Of a stretch of 64,000 nucleotides of DNA, positions 1 through 7,980 are shown piece after piece (the first letter of the stretch is position 1; every line of letters starts with the position of its first letter). Source of the DNA: Floridanema evergladense (GTDB lineage: Bacteria > Cyanobacteriota > Cyanobacteriia > Cyanobacteriales > Aerosakkonemataceae); NCBI RefSeq assembly GCF_041929205.1, contig NZ_JBHFNT010000017.1; one strand, 5' to 3'. A model generated the notes under the pieces. The model searched no databases and was not told where the DNA came from. It saw nothing but the letters and a program-made list of their open reading frames with translations. Both the position numbers and the translations under genes were made by a program.

Positions 1-675
1 CATTTACCCGATGCCTTAGCATCAATGACCGAACCTCTAGCTTGTGTGCTGCATGGAGTGTCAAGATCGAATATAAAACAGGGCGATCGCGTGGTAGTAA
101 TTGGAGATGGTGCGATCGGTCTAATGTTCGTCGCCGCTATTACCCAGTCCCCAGGCTTCGACGTGAGCGCTCAGCCGAACGTCCCCAGTCCCCAGTCCCC
201 AGTTTTCCTCTTCGGTGGGAACGATCGCAGATTGGAAATCGGGAAAAAATTAGGGGCAACACAAACATTTAACTATCATCAAATCAGTGATATTCCCTCA
301 GTAGTTAAAGAACTAACGGAAGGATTAGGTGCAGATGTAGTGATAGAAGCAACCGGAGTTCCGGCAGTTTGGGAAAGTGCGATCGCTTGCGCCCGTCCCG
401 GTGCAACCGTTAATCTATTCGGAGGTTGTCCGCGAGATACTACGATCGTCGTGAATACAGAACAACTGCATTACAGCGAACTAACCATAAAAGGCGTTTT
501 TCACAACACACCCAAATATGTTAGAGAAGCACTCGCACTCTTAGCAAGTCGCACCATCCCCTTTGAATTATTAATCAGCGAACATCGTCCCCTCAAAGAT
601 TTAGAACAAGTGTTTCAAGATATGAAAAATCGTAAGTCAATTAAAGTAGCAATGTTGCCGAATATGCCATCCTAG
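1..675 (+). CDS. Zinc-dependent alcohol dehydrogenase family protein, 5' truncated by the window
   Basis: The frame is open from base 1, so the true start lies upstream; only the C-terminal two thirds is present. The dinucleotide-binding half of a medium-chain dehydrogenase/reductase is visible: VVVIGDGAIGLMFV (Rossmann glycine motif), then a typical EIGKKLGAT and GADVVIEATGVPAVW. The likely role is NAD(P)-dependent oxidation of an alcohol or sugar alcohol; the substrate cannot be told. The unusual point is an insert of about 20 residues between MFVAA and the FGGNDRRLEIG segment, encoded by a 59-bp dispersed repeat also present near 4.1 kb. It keeps the frame but falls just after the Rossmann glycine loop, so cofactor binding may be affected. 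Confidence 0.85.
   Translation, partial: HLPDALASMTEPLACVLHGVSRSNIKQGDRVVVIGDGAIGLMFVAAITQSPGFDVSAQPNVPSPQSPVFLFGGNDRRLEIGKKLGATQTFNYHQISDIPSVVKELTEGLGADVVIEATGVPAVWESAIACARPGATVNLFGGCPRDTTIVVNTEQLHYSELTIKGVFHNTPKYVREALALLASRTIPFELLISEHRPLKDLEQVFQDMKNRKSIKVAMLPNMPS
143..201 (+). repeat. 59-bp dispersed repeat, copy 1 (inside a coding sequence)
   Basis: This stretch is identical over 59 bases to 4058-4116. It has CCCAGTCCCCA-type ends around a core containing the palindrome TGAGCGCTCA. Here it is read in frame as part of the alcohol dehydrogenase. Confidence 0.9.
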
Positions 676-708
676 AAGCAAATCAAAAATCTACTTTTAT
701 GCTGACTT

Positions 709-1320
709 ATGAAAGCTAAGGGTTTATTAAGGTTGGGAATGGGAATAGCGATCGCTCTTTTTTGCGTTCACGAAGTGTGCCATCAGGCGTATCGGGCAAA
801 CGCCTTACCAGGACAGACAACAGCAGAAGTTGCCGCTTGGATCAAAGGCAATCCCACCCTAAGTCCCTATAGCGGACAAACACTACTAGTAAACAGAACC
901 GATACACCCGCCCAAAGATTCACCTTTGAAGCTTCCGTACTAGCACCAGGTTTAGCAGTACCATCAGAAGAACCCGGCATCGTTCGCACCGAAAGAATCA
1001 ATCTGTTTGACATGATTAACGGTGTCACCTTCAACCGTTTGCAAGAGTCACTACGCAGCATCTACGGTTTAGCGATTTACCAAGATTTCCAACAAGCAAG
1101 AGTAATCTACTCTTACCCAAATCCCGCAATGGTACAAGAAGCACGCACCTTAACCTTACCTTTACAAGAAGCACTTAAAGGCGAACTCAGGTTGGGGTCG
1201 CGTTTTGCCTACTGGGTAGAATTTCCCCAACCCCAAAACGGTAAACCAATCATGGGCAAAATTACCATCCTACTCAAGAGTGACTTAGACAAACTAGAAG
1301 CACAACTCCGCAACCGTTAA
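709..1320 (+). CDS. Exported protein of unknown function
   Basis: A 203-residue protein with a hydrophobic N-terminus (residues about 6-20, LRLGMGIAIALFCVHEVC) that looks like a signal peptide or anchor, followed by a soluble domain of mixed polar residues. I do not recognise a domain. It starts 33 bases after the dehydrogenase stop on the same strand, so the two could be co-transcribed. The start codon follows a short A/T-rich gap without a strong ribosome-binding site. Confidence 0.7.
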   Translation: MKAKGLLRLGMGIAIALFCVHEVCHQAYRANALPGQTTAEVAAWIKGNPTLSPYSGQTLLVNRTDTPAQRFTFEASVLAPGLAVPSEEPGIVRTERINLFDMINGVTFNRLQESLRSIYGLAIYQDFQQARVIYSYPNPAMVQEARTLTLPLQEALKGELRLGSRFAYWVEFPQPQNGKPIMGKITILLKSDLDKLEAQLRNR

Positions 1321-1394
1321 GAGGCAGAGGGGCAGAGGGGCAGAGGAGCAGAGAAGAAATAAATTTTCTCCTTGTCCCCTTGTCCCCAGACCCC
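1321..1394. repeat. Low-complexity cagagggg / ccttgtcccc tract
   Basis: Tandem GGCAGAGG-type units are followed by a run of CCTTGTCCCC units between two convergent genes. The same class of G-rich or C-rich short tandem repeats recurs near 18.5, 18.7 and 39.9 kb. Confidence 0.7.
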
Positions 1395-1742
1395 TTAACT
1401 TTGCCAAGTACCGGAAAAAATACTTCTGACAGCGAGATCGATCCGGTTTAAATCTTCATTGAGCAAAAAAGGCCAATCAACCCCGGCACGAAGTCCCTTT
1501 TCGTAAAGGTGACGACTCTCAAAACTCAGCAAATGTAACGCATATACTAATTCTTTATCCAAACTGGTTTCATCCTTCAAAGCATCGAACACCATTTTCA
1601 ACGCTAATAATATAGATGTCTGCTGTCCTGGTACTGGTGACTTCTCCTGACTCAGGCGCATCAAAAAGTCGTCAGGATTTCGCTGGGTTTCCAGGGCAGT
1701 TCCTTGATTAATGAGGAAATTTCGGGCTGTTTTGTAATCCAT
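1395..1742 (-). CDS. Conserved cyanobacterial protein of unknown function, about 115 residues
   Basis: I placed the start at the internal ATG (MDYKTARNFLINQGTAL), because the frame upstream looks non-coding and homologues, as I recall them, begin here with the same pattern. The protein is alpha-helical, with a conserved GQQTSILLALKMVF segment and a C-terminal GVDWPFLLNEDLNRI segment. Relatives are sometimes labelled dethiobiotin synthetase, but no P-loop or other motif of that enzyme is present, so I give no function. It converges with the upstream exported-protein gene. Confidence 0.7.
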   Translation of the reverse strand: MDYKTARNFLINQGTALETQRNPDDFLMRLSQEKSPVPGQQTSILLALKMVFDALKDETSLDKELVYALHLLSFESRHLYEKGLRAGVDWPFLLNEDLNRIDLAVRSIFSGTWQS

Positions 1743-1970
1743 TTTTTCGCAATTCCTTTCTGCCCAAATTTTACCCCCTGAGTGAGAGGGTTTATCCTCA
1801 TTCGCATTTAAAAATGAATATAAGCTGTTGTCAACACTAAAGCGTTCCTGCACTCAAGTGCTTACAAGCAACTCAAATAATTTTTTGATTGCGGAACATT
1901 CGCCAAAATCAGTGAGTCAAATAAAACAAATAGAAGAGTTGTAAATGAAATAGTTACAGGTGTATTCCTC

Positions 1971-2690
1971 ATGAAATTCAAATTCTTGACGCAAATTTTT
2001 CTATCTTCTCTCGCTTTATCTAGCATTTTTGCTTTAACGAATCCAGTAAAAGCTCAACAAACAGTACCAGCAGAAAGATTACCAGAAGAAAGATATCCTG
2101 AAGAAAGAGTCAGTCCTGACAGACAAAATGAATATTTAAGTACTACCTTTGAATGCGTTACTGAAGGTAGAAGTTATGCCACAGTTGCCCGGAGAGGAGA
2201 CAGAGTTACTTCTCCGATTATTCTCTGGAGAACTTACGAGTTTGGTAGTCAATACACTCCACAAAATCGTTGTCTCATGGTGTCCGATCGCTTAACTAGA
2301 GCAGTTAACGAAAATGGCGGCAGACTAACTAATTTGGAACTAACAACTGGCAGAGTCAATGGTTTACCCGTCATTTGTTACACTAACGGCGGGCAATATG
2401 GTTGTAATTCTAGAAATTTACTCCTAACTTTGGATAGTCGCAATGCTAACAATCCTAATACAGCTTTGGATAACTTATTAAACTTTGGAGTTAGTGGTTC
2501 TGGTGCGCCAGTGGTTTCTTTTGCTCCTTCTTCAGGCATTAATCGTCGTCCATCTTCTACTCCAAAACGGATTAGTTTGGAAAGAATTGTTAATGAAGCT
2601 TTTGAAGATAAATATGGTGATGATGAAACACCTGTTGTCCGCCCACAACCATCGAATTCTCGCCAGCAACCTGTAAATAATGGTATTTAG
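1971..2690 (+). CDS. COP23-domain exported protein
   Basis: Residues 1-28 form a signal peptide (hydrophobic stretch ending in VKAQQ). Residues about 55-165 match the COP23 pattern: TTFECV near the start, RTYEFGSQYTPQNRC, VSDRLTRAVNENGG, GLPVICY and CNSRNLLLTL, with four cysteines that could form two disulfides. COP23 was first described as a circadian-oscillating membrane protein in a cyanobacterium; its biochemical role is unknown. The C-terminal 70 residues are low complexity, rich in Ser, Pro and Asn. A rho-independent terminator follows about 30 bases after the stop. Confidence 0.85.
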   Translation: MKFKFLTQIFLSSLALSSIFALTNPVKAQQTVPAERLPEERYPEERVSPDRQNEYLSTTFECVTEGRSYATVARRGDRVTSPIILWRTYEFGSQYTPQNRCLMVSDRLTRAVNENGGRLTNLELTTGRVNGLPVICYTNGGQYGCNSRNLLLTLDSRNANNPNTALDNLLNFGVSGSGAPVVSFAPSSGINRRPSSTPKRISLERIVNEAFEDKYGDDETPVVRPQPSNSRQQPVNNGI

Positions 2691-2722
2691 AAATTGGTAA
2701 TATTTCTTGCTATCACTAAAAC

Positions 2723-2760
2723 CCTGGAAAGTTTTACGCTTTCCAGGTTGCTCATTTTTT
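2723..2760 (+). terminator. Rho-independent terminator after the COP23 gene
   Basis: A perfect 9-bp stem (CCTGGAAAG / CTTTCCAGG) with a 7-base loop is followed after a few bases by TTTTTT. Confidence 0.8.
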
Positions 2761-2797
2761 GGTATTTTAGAAATGTTGTTTAGGGAATGAAACTATT

Positions 2798-3613
2798 GTG
2801 GTGTGGCTGTTATTCTGGTTATTTTCTTACCAATCTTTAGTGATAAACTTGGGTGCGATCGCTTCTCTACTAACAACTTTACTAACAATAAATTCAGCAA
2901 ATTTGGAAAATAAAATCAATTTTAGAATTGCCCAAAATCCAGCAGTAAATAATATTTATCTACCGGAAATTGCCAAACAAATTACTGTGAGAATTTTCTC
3001 TAATTCCAGCGCTGGTTCCGGTGTAATTATCAGTCGTCAGGGACAACTTTATACAGTACTTACTTGCGATCATGTATTAAACGAAAAAAACAGTAATAAT
3101 TACACAATTTTAACTTCCGATGGGCGTAATTATCCCGCTAAAAAGTTAACTTATCCTGAGTTTGGAGATAAGGATTTAGCTATAATTCAATTTATTAGCC
3201 CCCAATCCTACCAAGTAGCAGAAAGGCGAAATTTTGATTCTTTAGTCATAGGAGAAGTGGTATACGCAGCAGGTTTTCCTAATTGGTACTGGATTAATCC
3301 TAAAGCAATAGAAAGTACCCGTGATTGGGGAACTAGAGCTTTTCGTTTAACCAGAGGAAGTTTAGAAATGATTACCGAGCGATCGCTCCCCAGAGGATAT
3401 CAATTAGGCTACACTAACGAAATAGAAAATGGTATGAGTGGCGGACCAGTGTTAGATCGAAATGGGCGATTAATAGGGATTAATGGGAGATTAAAATTTC
3501 CTCCTCAAGGCATTTCTGTTTACAGATTTGCCGATGGTACGATGCCATCACCAGCAGTATTCCAAAAAATGGAATCATTAAGTTGGGCAATACCAGTTAG
3601 AGGGTTACTTTGA
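2798..3613 (+). CDS. Trypsin-like serine protease, membrane anchored or secreted
   Basis: A 271-residue S1-type protease. The catalytic triad is visible as His92 (TCDHVL), Asp126 (DKDLAII) and Ser214 (GMSGGPVLD). Residues 3-30 are hydrophobic and act as signal peptide or anchor, placing the catalytic domain outside the cytoplasm. The only in-frame starts are GTG at the first or second codon; the nearest upstream ATG is in another frame and stops early. A PDZ domain, found in Deg/HtrA proteases, is absent, so this is a short single-domain form. Confidence 0.82.
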   Translation: MVWLLFWLFSYQSLVINLGAIASLLTTLLTINSANLENKINFRIAQNPAVNNIYLPEIAKQITVRIFSNSSAGSGVIISRQGQLYTVLTCDHVLNEKNSNNYTILTSDGRNYPAKKLTYPEFGDKDLAIIQFISPQSYQVAERRNFDSLVIGEVVYAAGFPNWYWINPKAIESTRDWGTRAFRLTRGSLEMITERSLPRGYQLGYTNEIENGMSGGPVLDRNGRLIGINGRLKFPPQGISVYRFADGTMPSPAVFQKMESLSWAIPVRGLL

Positions 3614-3707
3614 AACTCTGAATGCGCTTTAAACAAATTAACATACAAAAACTCTAACATCTACTGTTACAGTTTAAAATGGTGAAATAATCACACTGTT
3701 ATTACCA

Positions 3708-3938
3708 ATGAATACTGACCAAATGTGCCTTCAAGTTAAGGAATACGTCGATCGATTATCCCCCGATCGATTGCGTGTTGCAGCTGATTTCTTAGCTTAT
3801 TTAGCAGAACGTGAGAGTAATGAAGCAACAGAAGAATTATTAGAAATTCCCGGTTTTATTGAAGCTTTTGAGCGGGGAAAACGGGATGTTGCTGCGGGAA
3901 GGGTGACTGATTGGCGAAAAGTACGAGACGATGTATAG
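3708..3938 (+). CDS. Type II antitoxin-like protein (partner of a broken RelE-family toxin)
   Basis: A 76-residue acidic protein with the pattern of cyanobacterial antitoxins found next to RelE/ParE toxins: KEYVDRLSPDRLRVAADFLAYLAE, then a C-terminal toxin-binding tail (IPGFIEAFERGKRDVAAGRVTDW). Its stop overlaps the start of the following toxin reading frame by 8 bases, the usual coupling in such modules. The toxin is interrupted by a small inverted-repeat element, so this antitoxin appears to have lost its partner. Confidence 0.75.
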   Translation: MNTDQMCLQVKEYVDRLSPDRLRVAADFLAYLAERESNEATEELLEIPGFIEAFERGKRDVAAGRVTDWRKVRDDV

Positions 3939-3990
3939 AGTTCAGTTGTCCTCTGAAGCAGAAAATTTTTATGCAGCAGCTAATCTTCCC

Positions 3991-4151
3991 GGCTCTCCCG
4001 TACTCATGGTGATAAGTAAACCTAATTAATTAACAAAGTGCTTACTCCACAAGGTTTCCCAGTCCCCAGGCTTCGACGTGAGCGCTCAGCCGAACGTCCC
4101 CAGTCCCCAGTCCCCAAAACCAGGGTTTTCCACCACAAGTACGGGAGAGCC
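3991..4151. mobile_element. MITE-like element with terminal inverted repeats, containing a nested 59-bp repeat
   Basis: The ends are inverted copies: GGCTCTCCCGTACT is perfect at both ends, and the match continues imperfectly through TGGTG. No transposase is encoded. The inside carries copy 2 of the 59-bp repeat (4058-4116), which looks nested in an originally shorter element of about 100 bp. I see no clear target-site duplication. Confidence 0.7.
4058..4116 (+). repeat. 59-bp dispersed repeat, copy 2
   Basis: It is base-for-base identical to 143-201 and has the same orientation relative to the strand shown. It lies in the interior of the inverted-repeat element that splits the RelE-family toxin. 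Confidence 0.9.
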
Positions 4152-4375
4152 AAAATTTTGATTGCTCATAGAAGTGAAGTATATGAGTAAGTGTGGTGCG
4201 ATCGATCGTATCAAATCAAAAAACTTTGTAGGGTGCGTCCGATAGTTAACTTAATTATTTGAGCAATAACTTTTTTGGTTTGATGGAAAGTATGAGATGG
4301 GCGATCGCATTTAACAAATCAATACCACCTGCTATGATGAAATTAATTAACTTGACTATTTGAGGAAATACTATA

Positions 4376-4624
4376 ATGCAAGCCTTTGAAGTGATGGGCA
4401 CAATTGATGAAAAAGGTCAAATAATTTTAGATAAGAATTTGAATATTACTACATCAATTCGAGTTAAAGTGATTGTTTTATTAACTAATGACTCTGAGAC
4501 TGAATCTGATAGTGATGATACCCCTATTGCGGAAATTAAAGCCAGTTTAAGACGCTCTTTACAACAAGTAAAAGCTGGAGAGACGCGACCTATTTCTGAA
4601 TTATGGGAAAGAATAGATGACTAA
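4376..4624 (+). CDS. Type II antitoxin-like protein (second RelE-type module)
   Basis: An 82-residue acidic protein. The first half (EVMGTIDEKGQIILDKNL) resembles a small beta-rich DNA-binding fold, and the second half (IAEIKASLRRSLQQVKAGETRPISELWE) is the helical toxin-neutralising region seen in cyanobacterial antitoxins of this kind. It overlaps the next reading frame by 8 bases. That frame encodes only the beginning of a toxin, so the module is probably inactive. Confidence 0.72.
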   Translation: MQAFEVMGTIDEKGQIILDKNLNITTSIRVKVIVLLTNDSETESDSDDTPIAEIKASLRRSLQQVKAGETRPISELWERIDD

Positions 4625-4832
4625 TAATTTCCATCAAATTTCAGTCAGATTTACTAATGAATTTGAAAATGAGTTATATCGGTTATCAAAGAAATATCGC
4701 AATATTCCCTACAAAATGGGCGATCACACATTTAACGCCACGCATAAAACTGAAAAGTTTTGTTTTCATAACCTCCACGCCCCAAATTATATTCTGGAAT
4801 TGATCCATCAGGAACACTTCTCCAGTCTCTAA
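4617..4832 (+). pseudogene. RelE-family toxin relic, truncated after about 30 residues
   Basis: MTNNFHQISVRFTNEFENELYRLSKKYRNI is a good RelE-like N-terminus. From about 4707 the frame runs into unrelated DNA and then over the 3' end of the opposite-strand gene, giving a nonsense tail. The rest of the toxin is missing; the junction is sharp and suggests a deletion or replacement. Confidence 0.65.
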
Positions 4833-5256
4833 TTTGAGGATTAAACCATCGATAAACTGCTACTCCATTTTGTAGAGGGACACTACTCACATAACATTGA
4901 AAAGTCTTACTTGTATATCCCCATGCCGACATTTGACTTTCCGGGATTTCATTCTCAGTAATAGTTATCCAATCTTTATCTTTAGGATGCCAATAACGGT
5001 AAATAGCGATACTGTTCGTAAAAGGTGTTAAGGAGCATCTAAAAGAGTAAGTCTTTGCTTTGTACCCCCATGAACCGAGTTTCCAATCTTCAATTTCACC
5101 ATCTCTTAGAGAAATCGAGTCTGTGTCGCCAGAATTCCACCATGAATATACTGGTACAAGATTTATATCGGCAATTGCAGGGAATGAATAATTTAGCCAT
5201 AAAATGCTAATAGATGTTGTTATGAATGTAATAGCAAAAAAGATATTCTTTTTCAT
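4732..5256 (-). CDS. Exported protein with DUF5648-like repeats
   Basis: A 174-residue protein with a signal peptide (residues 1-30, ending in FPAIADI). The rest holds about three repeats of roughly 45 residues with the pattern VAVYRW-NP---DW-------IPE----WGY--KTFQ. This resembles the DUF5648 type repeat of secreted proteins, where an aromatic-rich unit forms a small beta fold. Function is unknown; location is probably periplasmic or extracellular. Its 3' end overlaps the tail of the toxin relic on the other strand. Confidence 0.65.
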   Translation of the reverse strand: MKKNIFFAITFITTSISILWLNYSFPAIADINLVPVYSWWNSGDTDSISLRDGEIEDWKLGSWGYKAKTYSFRCSLTPFTNSIAIYRYWHPKDKDWITITENEIPESQMSAWGYTSKTFQCYVSSVPLQNGVAVYRWFNPQIRDWRSVPDGSIPEYNLGRGGYENKTFQFYAWR

Positions 5257-5429
5257 ATTGAATCCATCCTTTTAGTTTGAGTTAATTCTTACTTTATGAC
5301 GATTATATGAATTGAATAAATTTACTAGCAATACTAAAAGATCTTATTAAATCGTGTCATTTGTAAATCAAGTATTAAATTTATATTCTAAATTAGCGAG
5401 AAATAGCCTATTCTGTTAAACTAGATATA

Positions 5430-6833
5430 ATGCCTAAAACTATTTACCTAAATCCTATGACTATTACAGAAGTTTTACAATTTGCCGATCGCCTAGTCTT
5501 TACCCAAACTGGAAAACACTTAGATGATATTCAGGAAACTGTAATTAAAGGAGTTTGGCAAGGTAAAACTTATAGTGTTATGGCAGATGAGTGTAATCAC
5601 AGTGAAAGTCGAGTTAGAGATGTGGGTTATAAATTATGGCAAATTTTATCAGAACAGTTAGGAGAAGATGTTAATAAATCTAATTTCTGCGCGACAATAG
5701 AGAGATTAAAAAATTCATATTCACCCAATGCGTCACAGGTTGTTTGCATAGGCAACAATAATAGTTTTAACGTATGTCCATTAAAGCGAAAAAATGATAG
5801 TAGTTCTAATAAAGGCGATGAAATCGATTTGACCAAAAAATCCCAGTATGATTTAACCCTAGCACCGAAAATCACACATTTTTACGATCGCACACCCCAA
5901 CTCCAAACCCTCTCCCACTGGATAACCACACAAAACCCCCGCCTCATCTCAGTTTTAGGACTAAGTGGAATTGGTAAAACCACCCTAGTTAAACAATTCA
6001 TTGACTCAAACCTACAACAATTCGATCTAATCATCTGGAAAAGTATCAAACTCTCCCCATCCTTAGACAACATTATTACTGATATTTTCACACTTATTAA
6101 CTACGAACCTATTCAAACCGAAAATAAATTAACTCAATTATTCAACCTTTTCCGCCAGCAAAGATGTTTAATTATCCTTGATGACGTGCAAGAGTTATTT
6201 ACTAGCGGACAATTTGCCGGACAATACAAAACAGAAACCAAAAATTATAAAACATTCCTGTCAAAAATCACCGAACTCGAACATCAAAGCACCGTAATCT
6301 TAATCAGTCAAGAACAATGCCAAGAAATGACTTGCTTAGACGAAGAACTATATCCTGTTAAGTGCTTAGAATTACCAGGATTAGTCGATACCGAAATTCT
6401 CAAAGCTTTGGGTTTAAAAGATGAGGAAAGCTGGTCAAAGCTGATAGAATTATATGAAGGTAATCCCGCTTATTTAAAAGACATTGCTAATTTAATTAAA
6501 AATATTTTCTTTGGCAAAGCCGATGAATTTGTCAGACAAGAGACTTTACACTTAACAGAAGATATGAAATTTCGGTTAAGTGAATTATGGGAACGATTAA
6601 CCCCAGTAGAACAACAGATTCTTTTAGAATTAAGTAAGTTTAATCAACCAACATCAAGAGAAGAATTAAGACAAAGTTTATCCTTGTCGTCAACGGATTT
6701 CATTAATGGGTTACAATCCTTGAATAAACGTTATTTACTTAAACCAATAGAAGGCGAGAAAACAGCGTTTAATTTATCTCCGGTTTTTCGAGAATATATG
6801 AGGTATTTGTCGCCAAAATTGATAGTTGTTTAA
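5430..6833 (+). CDS. STAND NTPase: N-terminal helix-turn-helix region plus NB-ARC domain
   Basis: Residues about 10-105 resemble the N-terminal HTH region of vWA-MoxR-associated proteins in cyanobacteria. A linker leads to an NB-ARC ATPase: P-loop GLSGIGKTTL near residue 176, Walker B CLIILDDV, then a winged helix near residues 385-460. The protein ends there, without the WD40, TPR or other sensor repeats that usually follow in STAND proteins. The start may be the second Met (MTITEVLQFADR). STAND NTPases act as signal switches, often in immunity; neighbours here are toxin-antitoxin loci. Function is inferred only. Confidence 0.75.
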   Translation: MPKTIYLNPMTITEVLQFADRLVFTQTGKHLDDIQETVIKGVWQGKTYSVMADECNHSESRVRDVGYKLWQILSEQLGEDVNKSNFCATIERLKNSYSPNASQVVCIGNNNSFNVCPLKRKNDSSSNKGDEIDLTKKSQYDLTLAPKITHFYDRTPQLQTLSHWITTQNPRLISVLGLSGIGKTTLVKQFIDSNLQQFDLIIWKSIKLSPSLDNIITDIFTLINYEPIQTENKLTQLFNLFRQQRCLIILDDVQELFTSGQFAGQYKTETKNYKTFLSKITELEHQSTVILISQEQCQEMTCLDEELYPVKCLELPGLVDTEILKALGLKDEESWSKLIELYEGNPAYLKDIANLIKNIFFGKADEFVRQETLHLTEDMKFRLSELWERLTPVEQQILLELSKFNQPTSREELRQSLSLSSTDFINGLQSLNKRYLLKPIEGEKTAFNLSPVFREYMRYLSPKLIVV

Positions 6834-6855
6834 GTAGCGACAAATTCAGTTTTCT

Positions 6856-7095
6856 CTAGCCTAAGAGGTTGATAATTTCCTCATCACTAAACCCAAATTG
6901 CCTAAAAATTCGCAACACATAAGCAGGTGACATTTCTCCCGCACCCATATCAATAGGAACAACTCTCCGCATATCCTCAAATTCGCGAATGTATAAACAA
7001 TGATTTCCTTTTCCCTCTCTATAAAATGTGCAGCCACCTCGTTCCAAAATCTTGATTAGCTGCTTCGGTTTGAGGGAAGGAATATTTTTAGGCAT
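6856..7095 (-). CDS. hicA: HicA-family mRNA interferase toxin
   Basis: A 79-residue double-stranded-RNA-binding-like protein. The pattern LIKILERGGCTFYREGKGNHCLY carries the catalytic histidine (His32) of HicA toxins, which cleave mRNA in the cytoplasm. It starts inside the last 8 bases of the upstream antitoxin gene, so the pair is translationally coupled, in the antitoxin-first order. Both genes look intact, unlike the neighbouring modules. Confidence 0.85.
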   Translation of the reverse strand: MPKNIPSLKPKQLIKILERGGCTFYREGKGNHCLYIREFEDMRRVVPIDMGAGEMSPAYVLRIFRQFGFSDEEIINLLG

Positions 7096-7354
7096 AAACT
7101 TTCCTTAATTCATAAATATCTGAACTAATATCCTCTTCCTCGACAGTCAAAAATTCATGCAACTCTTCTATAGAAATTGGAGCTTTGTAAACATTAGTTT
7201 CTGTTTGATAAACATCTTGTAAAGACTCTATAGCCTCTTTAAGCTTGCTAATAGAATCTTCTGGATTATTTCCCTGTCCTACTAATCCATTCTCTAAACA
7301 CAAAGCTACCCAATAAACCGCACTTTGTCTGAGTACGACTGTGTAAAATTCCAT
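7088..7354 (-). CDS. hicB: HicB-family antitoxin
   Basis: An 88-residue protein with the degenerate RNase H-like fold of HicB: FYTVVLRQSAVYWVALCLE, then GNNPEDSISKLKEAIESL. No C-terminal HTH or RHH DNA-binding domain is clear. It should bind and neutralise the HicA encoded directly downstream. It lies about 30 bases after a DUF29 gene on the same strand. Confidence 0.82.
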   Translation of the reverse strand: MEFYTVVLRQSAVYWVALCLENGLVGQGNNPEDSISKLKEAIESLQDVYQTETNVYKAPISIEELHEFLTVEEEDISSDIYELRKVYA

Positions 7355-7387
7355 TGTTTTACCTGTTAATAAATTGTGCTTATACTA

Positions 7388-7840
7388 TCAATCTAACAAA
7401 TTAACTTGCAAAGTTTCTTCCAAAGTAAAAGGTGATTCTTTCGGAAAAAAGTTTAACTTAATTCCTGTTTCATCCGTTGCTTTCAGACAAGCTTTTTGAT
7501 AACAATCATCAAACACTTCGGAAATTAGAGGTTTTAAGCTGGGACTATCTTCTAGTAATCCTTCAATACAAATACGCTGTTCGCTGATGGTACTACGCCA
7601 ACTTTCGCTACGTTTTTCCGGCTGATATTGCCATTTTAGCAAGTGCATTAAAAGCACTATTAAACGACTTTTCAATTCTCGCTTTTCACTTCTACCCATA
7701 CTTTCAATTTCTTCTATTAAATTAGTCAAATCTACTTCATCAAATTTGCCTTCTTTTAACTGTTGAGCAGTAGTTTCTATCCACAAATAAAAGTCTTGTT
7801 CGTAGAGACTGTTTGGAGTTGCGATCGATTTGTCGAGCAT
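7388..7840 (-). CDS. DUF29 family protein
   Basis: A 150-residue all-helical protein with the DUF29 pattern: LYEQDFYLWIETTAQQL near the N-terminus, DLTNLIEEIESMGRSEKREL, then LIVLLMHLLKWQYQPEKRS. DUF29 proteins are abundant in cyanobacteria and their role is unknown. The gene begins 3 bases after the stop of a decayed HicB-like gene, so they probably shared a transcript. Confidence 0.85.
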   Translation of the reverse strand: MLDKSIATPNSLYEQDFYLWIETTAQQLKEGKFDEVDLTNLIEEIESMGRSEKRELKSRLIVLLMHLLKWQYQPEKRSESWRSTISEQRICIEGLLEDSPSLKPLISEVFDDCYQKACLKATDETGIKLNFFPKESPFTLEETLQVNLLD

Positions 7841-7842
7841 AC

Positions 7843-7980
7843 TTAACCTCCTTCTTCTTGAATCATCTCGAATACATAGACAAGTTCAGTACGCGCTTCA
7901 TCTGGCGTTTGTTATGCGACAAAAGTACCATTGTCATCGGGACGAATAACAATAGTGTAATTTTGCAGAGACTTCATCAT
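7843..7980 (-). pseudogene. HicB-like antitoxin relic with an internal deletion and stop
   Basis: Read from the ATG at 7980 the frame gives LQNYTIVIRPDDNGTFVA, then a TAA, then QTPDEARTELVYVFEMIQEEGG and a final stop. Both halves match a HicB-like protein and stay in one frame over 46 codons. The segment normally linking them (about 12 residues) is missing, and its loss created the stop codon. Confidence 0.7.

Larger units (their letters stand above)
3931..4190 (+). pseudogene. RelE/ParE-family toxin relic, middle replaced by an inverted-repeat element
   Basis: The frame opens as MYRVQLSSEAENFYAAA, the usual beginning of this toxin family. After about 20 residues the sequence enters a 161-bp element (3991-4151) and stops at 4029. 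On the far side, 4152-4190 reads KILIAHRSEVYE and stop, the typical toxin C-terminus. About 32 of the usual 85 or so residues remain, so the central RNase fold has been lost. I infer insertion with loss of the middle, or replacement. Confidence 0.78.
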
